The notes under the pieces are model-generated. The model was given only the letters and a program-made list of their open reading frames with translations. It made no database searches and was not told the origin of the DNA. A stretch of 29,171 nt of DNA. Source: Paramacrobiotus richtersi. Lineage: Eukaryota; Tardigrada; Eutardigrada; Parachela; Macrobiotidae. A program made the translations under genes and the position numbers. How positions within the stretch are numbered: the stretch's first letter is position 1; each line of letters starts with the position of its first letter. This document shows, piece after piece, positions 19,469 to 29,159 of the stretch. The DNA lies in assembly GCA_034698045.1 (NCBI GenBank), contig JAQGAU010000394.1:1-29171 (forward strand), given 5' to 3'.

Positions 19469-20663
19469 GTTCGTGGGTTAAAGCAAACCATACTTCTGCC
19501 ATTCCAATGCTGCGGCTCAACCTCTGCTGCAGCTGGGTCCAACCATTGACCAGACATGTCCTGGATGCCCCCGCATCCAGACTGCTCACTATCCACTTTA
19601 GCACAACACAGGTTCCAATTTTCCTGAACCTGCGTCATCCTTTTCTAACCATTTCCAAACTGCTCATGCTCATTCCCAGCATGGTTACCACTACTTCCAT
19701 ACCGATCCCATACACCATTTTCCCCGCATCCAGACATCTCATGCTCTGGATGCTTCTGACCTTGGCTACCATAACCTGCATGTTAATCAACACTTTCCTC
19801 TCCCCGCATCCAGACATCTCATGCTCTGAATGCTTCTGTCCATAACCTCTGTCATCCCTGTAACAGTTCACTTCCATAGCTAGTAACTGTACCCGTAGCT
19901 TAATTTGTTCTGAAGTACTGTGCTTTTACATCCCATCGTAGCAGATTCACGCTATGGTTAAGCGGTGCTGTAAAAAGACTGCTAAAACGAAGGTGCAGGA
20001 AGTCAGCGTAGTTTTAACTTTTAACTTCATCCTGACTTTACATTTACTTCCATTTTACGTTAGAGTTCATGCAAAAACGCCGTAATTCCACTGTCAAAAT
20101 TGTAGTGTCCGTTTACAGTGGTTTGATGGTGTCTGTACTGCGAATTGATGGCCGTTTATTCACATTGAATTTACATTGAATACACGGTGCGTATTTTCGC
20201 AGTGACGCAAACGCAAAAACGCTGATGACGTGTTCAGATCGTTCGTAATAGTGACGTAACACTGAGCATTGTTACTTCCGGTAGCGTGCCTGTATACGCG
20301 CACTGGTTGATATTGCATTTATTGACCGCGGTATAAGGTGAACCATCCTGGAGTCTCGTTTTGCGCCCAAGTTGTTTATTTAACATAACCAGCAAACTCG
20401 AATGCATGAAACATTCAAAAGGCAGGAACTGTTCTGTTATTGTTCTTGCATGTATGCAGCAAGAATGGGCAGGAAACACTAGTCTAGCCAGTTTAACATA
20501 ATCCCAACGTGTACCATTGATAACCTATTCATGACAAGCCAAATGTTCAAATTATAATCCGTTGTCTTATGCAAAATCACAATGAGAAAGAAAAATTCAA
20601 CCCATTAACGGAGATTGATGGTATTTACTGATTAATATGCTGTACGCTACCACGGTTGCAAAA
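19469..20663. other. Intergenic, 3' flank of the spliced gene
   Basis: Contains the 80-bp duplication at 19721-19840. On the minus strand an AATAAA at 20375-20380 is a possible poly(A) signal for the gene that stops at 20664. The minus frame 19405-19638 (CCAKVDSEQSGCGG, then PAAAEVEPQHWNG) is Gly/Gln/His-rich and coding-like but has no closed model. Confidence 0.4.
19721..19840. repeat. 80-bp direct repeat pair
   Basis: TCCCCGCATCCAGACATCTC followed by ATGCTCTG(G/A)ATGCTTCTG occurs at 19721 and 19801. A third partial copy, CCCCGCATCCAGACTGCTCA, lies near 19568. In minus-strand translation each copy can be read as (Q)KH(P/S)EHEMSGCGE. Eighty is not a multiple of three, so the frame is not kept between copies. 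Confidence 0.75.
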
Positions 20664-23600
20664 CTAAGCGCCATTCGACTCATCGAAACTGTCCGTAGCC
20701 CCCTGAACCTGATGCTTGTGGTTGCCCTTTCCATTTGCCTTTCGGTTTTGGTTGCTTTTGAATGTGCGGAAGTGCTTGTTTATTTCCGCGTCACTTGGCT
20801 CCATGAGTCCGTATTTTTTGCAGAATTGCATGGTTTTATCTGAAAACGCGTTGAAACAACGTATAAGCAGTGTAAACGATTGGAAATTGGAAAGCAATGT
20901 AGAAACACAATATATTGTGCAATAGAATACACATGAAACAATGTACTGACTCATATCGGTCAAAGTAAAAGTGTACGAATTTATTTTGATCTATACAGAG
21001 TAGAATTGTATTTATTATTCATGTTTCATACTGATTTTGATGTCAATATAAGCGATCTTACTGCTATTAATTTTGTTATGCTGTTATTAATTTTTCTGTA
21101 ATTTTATTATTTCTAGATTTGACTGTTAATTTTTGGGCGTTGTCTTCAGTCACAGGTATGCGACTCGTCATCTAGTAAGCTCGAAAATTATCACATTTTG
21201 AAAAATACGGTTAAATATGTTTTGCACTAACTTTGCAAGGTCTGACGAGCTCGTTTCGCATCCCCGCTGAATTCAGCAATGTTTTGAGACAGCTCATTCA
21301 CAAATGGACCGAAAGCTTCTTGAGCCGCTTTGGAGAGAAATCGTTTCCAGGTTTTGTTCTTGCATACCGACATGAGAGATTCCCAGTCCACCTCGGTTTT
21401 CTAAATTGGCGACATGCATGCAGAAAAATAAAATTAGACGTTGTTTCGATTAATATAAATTAAATTGTGAATAAAGGGACGTTTCGCGGTTTGCCGTTGT
21501 GACATCAAAGTAATCGAAAATTAAAATAGTCGAATTCTCCTACCTGTGCTGATTTGAACGCCGCGAGGGTTTTGTTTAGTTTGCTGAGCGCATCCAGTGT
21601 GTTGGTGCTCAGTTCCACCATGGTTTTCATGTGCGATTGAATTCCATGTAAGAGGTCGGCCGAAACAATGGTGGGCCGGTAAGAGTCGTAGTTGCTGGCC
21701 TGGCCAGGATTGAAGTATTGCGGCGTTGCTGGATAATGATGCGGTGCCGCCAACGGATGCAGGCTCGGCGTGAGCAACAATGGCGGAGCTGAATCTATAA
21801 TTTACGCATTTTATTAGAAGTTAAGTATGAGAAGTTTTCCTTCAACATAACCACTTTGCAACTGTGAATTGAATGAAATTAGGAAACCGAACTCACAACG
21901 AATTTGTAGGTGTGACAGTTATTGCTTGTGGTATTTTTATGTTAGTAAATTAGACGCACTACCCAACTTACAGTCATTATCCGGCCCGGATATCGCATTC
22001 GCCAGTGATCTGGACATTGTGCCGACGTCATCTGCGATATTTTCCGGGTTTCCTGTAAATCATAGGAAAGGTAAACGCGATGTATAGGTGCTTTTCTTCG
22101 GTAATCTAGTACAACCGGGCTTATACCAAATAAACAACATTTATACGCTATAGTTTATTGTAAAGATTTTAAAACTGAATTTTCAGTGTAAATAAGACTT
22201 TTAATCATTTTTTGTCTCGTTTACAGCTTATGTACAGCTCATTTACGTTGATTTAGCGTAGGTGACCGATCGTACGTTCATACAAGCGCTGGCGAACTGT
22301 TTCGGTGGCCATCAGGTTGGCGAAAGGAATGTTCGTTGTTTGTCCTTGTTGTCGGTTAGCGCTGTCGGGGTGGTTGGCGGACCCCGTATAACGTACTTGC
22401 CGTTGAGCTGCCAGTTTGAGCCCCAGAGGACGGTGTTCGTGGCAGTGTGGATGGTTGCGTTGATGCAGGCGTAGTCTCCCGAGCGGTAACCTGAACATAG
22501 TAATCCGAACTAATTAATTACTTACATGGAACTTCTCCGTGTTTTACCTGTTCAGCTGAATACCCAACTGCATTACAGCAAGCACATTATAGTTTTACCG
22601 GATACTATAATTAATGCTATGGATAAGTCATCTCTTACAAGGGAGCTGCACGAGAGTTTACGCGCAAACAGTCCTGTTACTTTTTTACTGTTATATCTGA
22701 ACAGGTGAGTAACTTAAAATTTTATGCTGATTTCCCCCGAGACCAAGGAGTCGCAGGATTAAACCCCAAGGATAGGAAATCGTCGTTTTGTCGCCAGTGC
22801 TACCGCCTTCGTTGAGTAGAGCACTTCTGAATTGACTGACCGCCTGACATGGAAACACTGGCAGTGCAGGCTGTTGCGCATTACTGCTGCACTCTAAAGT
22901 AAGGGCGGTAGCACTGGTGACATTGCAAATTTCCCATCTTTGTCGTCTTATCACTCTTATCCTGTGGCTCCTTGGTCTCGAGAAGACTCCACATAATATT
23001 TTTAAATACTCACCTGAGTACATATAATTATCGAAAAAACACCAGGACTGTTTGCTTGAAAATCTCGTGCAGATCCCTTGTTAGTACAGAATAATGATAT
23101 CACGTTATCTGTAATAAGCAATGAATCTACCTAATATCAGTCTGTACTGTCAGTGCTGAAATCGGCACTACAGAGTGGTAAAACACACCGTACTGCTCAT
23201 TTTTTTGTCTGTAATTGGATTTCGTGGACATCATGTTGGAAATACGCTAAAAATCCCTAGACTAAACTATATTTTACGTTTGTTTATGATAACATTGTAC
23301 CTGGTTATTTTATGCTTTTTCCAAATCTTCACACTGCAATGACGGTGAACAAACTATTATAAACGAATTATGGTGAACAATACAAATTTGATATATCATT
23401 AATTTGTCTACCAAATTATATCCTTTGACGAACAGGCGGTTTTTAGTCGCCGGCGATCCGAAAACAGAGTTGTTGGCTTCATCAAAGGACATCCTTTCTA
23501 CAAATAAACATTTTTAAATAACCCTACTAATTGTAACACATTTTTGATTAGCTATAGTCAGTTTAGTAGCCATGTAACAAAGACGTAGTGCAGTGGTACT

Positions 23601-24276
23601 GATACCGCGTCTAAAGCGGCAACGTCACTGTTATCTTCACAGTCGTGTTTAATTCTCAATTAATAAACAAACATACCGAAACCTACTTTTTAGAGAGCCT
23701 TACTTGCTCTTTTCAGTGCCTGAAGCATCTTATTTTAAAATTACATTGACGTAAGAACAGAAAGCCGCTGAGAGCGATATTATATTCGCACGTGAACAGT
23801 ATTCGTGACATAATTCGTCTGTCTATTTCCACAAAATCCAGTCAACTCCCAACAACAGTTAAATGTAAATTCGTATACTTTAAATTTAAGACAACGACAC
23901 GAACCCAGTTTCTCCACCATTATCGCCGAATATTTGGTTTTCTTCTTGCCGCGCGCAGCCGGTTTGTTCCACTCCGCCGTGTATTCCCGTTCGACCTCAA
24001 GTTCCTTATCAGGCTTTAAACCCGCAAACCACTCGTACAGCGCCACACCAACGGTCGGTTCATTCTTTTTATGAAAATATACAGCGTAGGAGCTTACATG
24101 ATGTAAATGACAAAGATAAAAACCCCAAGCGTTTGATGAGTGCAGCTGCTGAATTTGTTTAAAAATTCTGAAAAAATAAACCGTAAAGTGTAGTCCGTGC
24201 GCACATCCGTTTGCCGTTGAATAAATTCTGGGCCACCGCAGCGATCAGAGCTGGACTGAATGTTGAAAACGGTCAT
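20664..24276 (-). CDS. Eight-exon gene, 379-aa protein of unknown function
   Basis: Minus-strand exons: 24276-24182, 24092-23905, 23497-23412, 22490-22397, 22052-21972, 21794-21544, 21400-21232, 20839-20664. All introns are GT-AG, and all seven junction phases (2,1,0,1,1,0,1) keep one frame to TAG at 20664, with total coding length 1140 nt. Donors include GTACGT and GTAAGT; those of exon 1 (GTTTAT) and exon 2 (GTTCGT) are weak, so these joins are less sure. Protein: residues 33-95 a compact aromatic/basic module (AVYFHKKNEPTVGVALYEWF); 124-155 Thr/Ser/Pro-rich; 182-215 Pro/His/Tyr-rich; 217-265 a probable amphipathic helix (ELSTNTLDALSKLNKTLAAF); 266-330 helical with WKRFLSKAAQEAFGPF; 331-379 a basic tail. 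No signal peptide or membrane segment. The pattern suggests a nuclear or regulatory protein, which is inference; I recognise no family. AATAAA at 20375-20380 may end the transcript. Confidence 0.8.
22600..23110. repeat. Inverted duplication in intron 3 of the spliced gene
   Basis: Near-palindromic about position 22859. Left blocks 22635-22654, 22739-22750 and 22794-22807 pair with 23064-23084, 22968-22980 and 22904-22917. Arms are about 250 bp with roughly 70 to 75 percent identity by eye and almost no loop. Both arms contain CAGGTGAGTA, a strong splice-donor consensus; in the right arm (about 23007-23016) it lies on the gene's sense strand. The minus frame 22691-23023 spans the palindrome and is a by-product. 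It is probably a MITE or a local inverted duplication. Confidence 0.75.
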
Positions 24277-24553
24277 TTGTTACCGTATCCGTGCTATTGT
24301 GAAAGTTATATGTGTCGCAGCTAATTGAGTTCACAACCTGCAAAGAAAACAGAACTGTTTTTCCGATGTAAAGTCAACGTAACTATTGTTCTTAAACGCC
24401 GTGATGTACTCTGTAAGACATCTCAAAACAATCACTACGCTGACTTCACGCTGGGAAAACATCAGTCTTTATCGCCGTTTGTGATGTTAATTAGCTGCGT
24501 TCAGTGTTCGAGTTCTAACTTCCGCAACGACTTCATACCATCCACGATTAAAC

Positions 24554-24751
24554 ATGAGTCCAGCTGTCGGCTGGTTCAAAGAAGATCTGCCATATGTGCC
24601 AACTGCCGACGGCAAGACAGAAATGCATGCAATCACTCTGTACAATGTGACCTTCGAATTTCCAGCATTGAACTGCGGTGCTTGCCGAGCACCGCGTACA
24701 TGTACCATGGCGTATCAAAAGAGTTTCTGTCAGTCATGCATTTTAATGTAA
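24554..24751 (+). CDS. Candidate short coding exon, Cys-rich end
   Basis: A 65-residue plus frame starts MSPAVGWFKEDLPYVPTADG and ends with NCGACRAPRTC...FCQSC. The codon mix is coding-like and it lies about 280 bp upstream of the divergent spliced gene. A second plus frame (from a TTG at 24325 to 24885) and a minus frame overlap it, so which one is real is open. The Cys spacing (Cx2Cx5Cx8Cx2C) could be a small zinc or disulfide module. Family unknown. Confidence 0.25.
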   Translation: MSPAVGWFKEDLPYVPTADGKTEMHAITLYNVTFEFPALNCGACRAPRTCTMAYQKSFCQSCILM

Positions 24752-25088
24752 TTACTTTCATAAATTGTAGCATAATTATATGTGAAACTGAAGTGAATCT
24801 GCAAGTAAGCGTACGCTTGAAAATGTACGCGGTAGGCATACATGTATATATATGTACGTGCTGTTACGAGATAATCATAAGGTAGCTGATACTTTTCATG
24901 CATCCAAGTGTAAAACCTGTGCTCGCGGGACCACCATTTAGCTTAGAAGGACGTGGTTTATCAAATTTAATCAGAACAGAGCAAGCAGTTACAACACATG
25001 TATATAACACATAAAACATGATAGTGTCCGCGTTGTTTTTGGGTGTTGCCGAACGATATGAAAAACATGACATGTAACTAACGTTCCG
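24752..25088. other. Intergenic, no feature found
   Basis: No frame with coding character and no repeat seen apart from short TA/GTA runs near 24843-24860. Confidence 0.4.
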
Positions 25089-25241
25089 CTAATCGTGCTC
25101 ATTAGCACTGGGCGGAAGTACGAAGGAAACTTGGCCATCCACTTCGAACCGAGCAGCCGGTGTGATACGGAACTTGTCAACATCGGCCGTTTCAATGACG
25201 TTTCTAAAAGATAGACTAGCAAAGGTCTCTCTTCGTTCGCC
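25089..25241 (-). CDS. Candidate terminal exon of an unknown gene
   Basis: The minus frame reads GERRETFASLSFRNVIETAD, then DKFRITPAARFEVDG and QVSFVLPPSANEHD before TAG at 25089-25091. A CTTGCTTGTTACTGAG acceptor-like site ends at 25242. The other two frames are either stop-ridden or less natural, and the residue composition (alternating beta-type pattern) is coding-like. No upstream exon was found. The ORF in a different frame at 24989-25327 covers the same stretch and cannot be excluded. Function unknown. Confidence 0.4.
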   Translation of the reverse strand, partial: GERRETFASLSFRNVIETADVDKFRITPAARFEVDGQVSFVLPPSANEHD

Positions 25242-25429
25242 CTCAGTAACAAGCAAGCCGCACCAGCAATTTCATTGTTACAATAAAACCGGGATTCATT
25301 AAACGCTATGTTGACTTGTAGATACAAATACCTAGCATATTTCCAACCACAAAAATTACGTTGCAGTTTCCGATGAGGCTATGCAAGTTATGGTAATTAG
25401 AACCATGAATATGTAAGTGGCTTCTGGAA

Positions 25430-25565
25430 GTGGTTGGGCCATGGTATGATTAAGGGTACGTAATTGTGTGTACATAGTTATACCATGACTAGGCCCAAAG
25501 CCTTTGGCGGCAATTTGTGCAGGGGTTCATGTGTTAGATGATATGCCTATGACCCAACCTGCTTA
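25430..25565. repeat. Small overlapping inverted repeats
   Basis: GGTTGGGCCATGGTAT near 25431 pairs both with the reverse complement of ATACCATGACTAGGCCCAA near 25480-25500 (with a short bulge) and with CCTATGACCCAACC near 25547. It looks like a small decayed foldback sequence. Confidence 0.5.
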
Positions 25566-25714
25566 TCCAAAACAAGGCTAAATTATCCTAGAACAAATTT
25601 TTCTATCCCCGTTGAATTTTCAGTTAAACTCTTTACGGAAAATCTTTAAAGAATTAATAATTTCGACAGTCACAGAAATTCGGCTACGTAAGCAAATTCT
25701 GGGGGTAGCAGTTA

Positions 25715-25901
25715 CTGTATTCTCGACCTAACTTGTACATTAATTTTATTGTGCTCGGCCACTGTGAGTGTATGAGTGGCCCAGAGTGGTGACGTCATCT
25801 ATCTCTGCGCCTATGGCTCGCACTCACTCAGTGGCGGCTCACATACACTCATCACTGGCAAAACCATACAAAACCATGAACAAGTTAAGTCGAGAATACA
25901 G
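25715..25901. mobile_element. 187-bp MITE with TA target duplication
   Basis: The left end CTGTATTCTCGACCTAACTT is mirrored at the right end, which reads AAGTTAAGTCGAGAATACAG, with one mismatch. The arms extend about 65 bp with lower identity, including a second pair GAGTGTATGAG/CATACACTCAT. TA flanks both ends (25713-25714 and 25902-25903), the duplication used by Tc1/mariner-type elements. Too short to code for a transposase. The family assignment rests only on the TA and size. Confidence 0.8.
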
Positions 25902-25903
25902 TA

Positions 25904-26235
25904 TATATCCCAATTTTTCTTTTGTATTAAAAAAAATTCAAAAAAATACCAACTAAAGCAAATATTTGCTTAGCGAAATCCAAATCAACAAAAACTGTGC
26001 CCAAAGTAGCAGTCGTTTCAATCTGTCTTAGTCACAACGTTTACTTCGTTGCCCAATATTTCGTTTAGTCGCAGGATCTTCAATACGTCGAGAGACTTGA
26101 CAGAACACAGCATAAGTAGCGGCAACCTCTGGAGGTCACCGAATTTTTTATACTTTTGGCATCACTAATTCTGCTGAGATCTCTCTGTATGCTTGTCTTT
26201 TACTTGTTAAAACAAAAACAAAAACCATGACAATA
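25904..26235. other. Intergenic, no feature found
   Basis: A-rich stretches near 25925-25950 and 26205-26225; no coding frame or larger repeat was seen. Confidence 0.4.
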
Positions 26236-26282
26236 AGTAAAGCGCGTTTCGAATATTAGGATTTCAACACCTTTATAGCAAA
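26236..26282. repeat. 47-bp direct repeat, copy 1
   Basis: Begins AGTAAAGCGCGTTTCGAATA and ends TTATAGCAAA. It matches 26576-26622 at 46 of 47 bases (T at 26272 against G at 26612), exactly 340 bp apart. Flanking sequence is not shared, so the match has sharp edges. Confidence 0.9.
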
Positions 26283-26341
26283 ATCACTAAAATATCCAAA
26301 CGGTACCTGATCCAAACGAACTGAAGTCAGCCTTGCATAGC

Positions 26342-26434
26342 ATGTCATACGAACGAAAATGCGGCTATGAATGCATCGAAAATCACGAATGTATGATTAT
26401 CATTACGTTCAAAAACTTGGACTGTCTCATGTGA
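26342..26434 (+). CDS. Candidate Cys-rich exon (PAN/Apple-like spacing)
   Basis: A 30-residue frame with KCGYECIENHECMII and FKNLDCLM shows C-x3-C-x5-C-x10-C, which resembles the core of PAN/Apple domains (extracellular protein or sugar-binding modules). The frame is open upstream from about 26290 (PDPNELKSALHS precedes the Met), so it may be the end of an exon. It lies between the two 47-bp repeats. Too short for a firm call. Confidence 0.2.
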   Translation: MSYERKCGYECIENHECMIIITFKNLDCLM

Positions 26435-26575
26435 TAGAACTGCAGTGACATGTTGCCAAAGCGAGTGAAGTCTACAGCCTTCAGTACGTATGAAGCAATT
26501 TTATGTAAGTCCACTACAAATAATTAATCATTCTCGAAACTATTGTCAGAAACCATTTTGTAATGCCTGTATTGG

Positions 26576-26622
26576 AGTAAAGCGCGTTTCGAATATTAGG
26601 ATTTCAACACCGTTATAGCAAA
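26576..26622. repeat. 47-bp direct repeat, copy 2
   Basis: Second copy of the 26236-26282 repeat, same orientation, one mismatch. Confidence 0.9.
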
Positions 26623-28078
26623 CACGCATTAGAATTAGCTGCGGTGATCAAGGTCCGGATTCATCAACAATAATGTCGGCTGCATGCACTCGAAAGTTAC
26701 ATTCCAGAGAGGTAGAGGTTGTGTGTATCGAAACCCCTGCAGAATTTATCAAAACCCACGCAGAATTTGTTTCGGCAATATTGTCAACCGTGAACGATTC
26801 TGGAGAAATTAAACGTTGCTGTCTGAATTCGAAAGTTTACATATCAGGAGCATTTTAAAAAACCAGCTACATGAAAAAACGTACTTCTAGTTTCGGTTAC
26901 CGAAACAGCGTTGGAGCTTTCGATAACGAATTACAGTGTTTACCCAATTGGCCGAAATAGCAATACGGAATCAAAGTGCATTGCTAGGAACGGAATGCAA
27001 ATTCACGGAACTGTTACCGGAAAAAAATATTGGAATCGGAATGCAACCAATGGGAACGGGATACAATTTAGCATCTGACGGAACGGGAATCGAAATGCCT
27101 ATTGAAGCAATTTCTCGTAACACATACCGACGTACATCGTATCTTTAGATTCATACATTTCCAAGTCTCAGATTCCGTTGCGCTTCGACTACATTTTACC
27201 GGTTACACTTAAAACACAGATCTTTGTCCTACAAGGCACAGTTCATGGAGCAGAATTTCACCTCGGTATTGGTTTTTCAGATAACGTTTTGAGGATTTTT
27301 TAAATTGACTTCAGAGGTTTTAAAATCACTGATGGTAGATAACGTGTTTCTACAGTGGCCCTGCGGTTAACCTTTCATCTTAATATATTTCTGTTTTTCT
27401 AGTTTTAGTAAGACAAAGGTTCGCACTTTTCAGTACGAGAAGAGTTTCCGGCATTAGATCTTTTTCTGAATGCGGTAGATAACGTACCATTGTTGCTGAG
27501 CTGTTCGTTATTAAATAAATCCTACCTATTAATTACTTTTACGTATTCAATTCGAAGAGGACTGCAAACAAAGAATTGTATCTCGCTCATACATTTGCGG
27601 ATTTTTCCTGACTCAGTTACGCTCTCTGCATAACACACATCGAAATACTTTTTGCTTCTTAATAATGCTTCTGTAGAGTAATAGCAACCCTAAGCTTCTT
27701 ATATCAATTAGTACTTCATGGAAATTAAAAAGGTGTTAACCTTCATGAAAATGAGTGCGAGTGTATGGTTTATACCGCAAGAAATAAGTTAAAAATCTTA
27801 CATACCGGAAAATAAGAAATTCGAAACATGACGCAAGTTATTCTGTATTTCACTTAAAACTTCAAGTAATGCGCCAATTAGTGTGTAGTATTAAAATCCT
27901 ACTATTTTAGCCCCTGTGGTCAGCAATCATGATTTTGTAGGCTGGCGAAAAGCAAGTGAGCTAATCAGAACCAAGTTTAATTCGCAATTTTACATAGGAG
28001 AGAAAAGCTGTGCAAATGCAGCCAGTCAGTGCCAGTGTCCAAGCAATTCGAGCAAACTGTTGGTTAAATTGAGAAGCC
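26623..28078. other. Intergenic, no firm gene
   Basis: A plus frame at 26673-26858 and one at 26936-27148 are open. The latter runs through a GGAAYGGRATRC-type word repeated about five times (26960-27100), so it is likely a repeat by-product. AGATAACGT words recur near 27283, 27337 and 27476. No exon pair with matching splice phase was found. Confidence 0.35.
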
Positions 28079-28360
28079 GTGTGTTTCCGAACTTTACCGT
28101 CCAGATGCGAACATTTAAACGAAAATTTTGGTTGTAACCCAGCGTGCAAAGATGGTCAACAGTGCGTTCATGTTATGCAAATTCCATCCGTTGGAATGTC
28201 ACAGGACTACAAAAAACGTGAAAAAAATCAGGCACTGCAACGCACCCAAAAAACAAAGCTTTTTTTAACTCCGCACCCTGTCAAATTAGGCCGGCAACTG
28301 CAGTGTGAATCACGTTCCTGCCCTCCTATGGACTTGCATGTTATTCAAGAACCCTGTTAA
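28079..28360 (+). CDS. Candidate Cys-rich fragment
   Basis: The plus frame contains CEHLNENFGCNPACKDGQQC and then a Lys/Gln-rich stretch that runs into the satellite. The GC...C.....C part has the same Cx3Cx5C spacing as the 26342 candidate. Just upstream another frame shows SCANAASQCQCPSN. They may be pieces of a decayed secreted Cys-rich gene. No splice model was closed. Confidence 0.2.
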   Translation: MCFRTLPSRCEHLNENFGCNPACKDGQQCVHVMQIPSVGMSQDYKKREKNQALQRTQKTKLFLTPHPVKLGRQLQCESRSCPPMDLHVIQEPC

Positions 28361-29110
28361 CCGGGTTCTTGTGCTGCTGCTGTCGTACACCACTATTGCC
28401 CTGCACCTGCCATAGACTTGTATGTTAAAGAGCGATCAAAGGACTGGGAAACTGGGTTCTTGCTGTGGCGTACCACAGTATTGGCCCGGACCTGCCATAG
28501 ACCTGTATGTTAAACTGCGACCCAAGAACCCGGGTACCCACGTTCTTGCCGTAGCGTACCCCAGTATTGGCCCGTACCTGCCATAGACCTGTATGTTAAA
28601 CCGCGACCCAAGAACCCGGATACCCGGGTTCTTGCTGTGGCGTACCCCTCTTTAGGCTGTACCATGGCCACAGACCTGTATGTTAAACAGAGAACCAAGG
28701 AGCCCGAGTACTCCGGTTCTTGGCGTGGCGTACCCCTTTTTAACCTGTACCATGGCCGTAGACCTGTATGTTAAACAGAGAGCCAGGGAGCCCGAGTACT
28801 CCTGTTCTTGCCGTGGCGTACCCTTCTTTAAGCTGTACCATGGCCATAGACCTGTATGTTAAACAGAGAACCAAGGAGCCCAAGTACTCCGGTTCTTGCC
28901 GTGGCGTACCTCTCTTTAGGCTGTACCATGGCCATAGACCTGTATGTTAAACAGAGAGCCAGGGAGCCCGAGTACTCCTGTTCTTGCTGTGGCGTACGCC
29001 TCTTTAGGCTGTACCATGGCCATAGACCTGTATGTTAAACAGAGAACCAAGGAGCCGGAGTACTCCGGTTCTTGCCGTGGCGTACCCCTCTTTTGGTACC
29101 ATCAGTATTA
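28332..29110. repeat. Satellite array, nine units of 84-88 bp
   Basis: ACCTGTATGTTAAA-type unit starts lie at 28332, 28416, 28501, 28587, 28674, 28762, 28850, 28938 and 29026, so the period grows from 84 to a constant 88. Each unit carries an inverted repeat, clearest as CAAGAACCCGG...CCCGGGTTCTTG in the third and fourth units and degenerate in the later ones. The three 60-codon plus frames at 28680-29038 and the minus frame at 28510-28698 are by-products: 88 is one more than a multiple of three, so each unit moves the frame. Confidence 0.95.
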
Positions 29111-29159
29111 TGTATTGCTTTACGTGGGATCGCTGCGCGCCCCCACACCCCCCAGCTAT

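Noticed and set aside
20637-20843. 68-codon hydrophobic plus frame
   Set aside because: It lies opposite exon 8 of the spliced gene, whose frame joins in phase and ends at a proper stop.
22253-22498. 81-codon minus and 70-codon plus frames over exon 4
   Set aside because: The third minus frame joins both neighbouring exons in phase through good GT-AG sites; these two do not.
22691-23023. 110-codon minus-strand frame
   Set aside because: It runs straight across the centre of the inverted duplication in intron 3, so its openness comes from the repeat structure.
24325-24885. 186-codon plus frame
   Set aside because: It starts at TTG with no ATG nearby, shows no domain, and overlaps a more coding-like frame at 24554. 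Its length alone is not enough, though it cannot be fully excluded.
26936-27148. 70-codon plus frame as a Gly/Met-rich protein
   Set aside because: It follows a repeated GGAAYGG word and shows no other coding sign.
28680-29038. Three overlapping 60-codon frames that look like a repeated peptide
   Set aside because: They are the same satellite unit read in successive frames because 88 is not a multiple of three.
28332-29110. CRISPR-like array
   Set aside because: The units are contiguous without unique spacers and the DNA is animal; it is a satellite.
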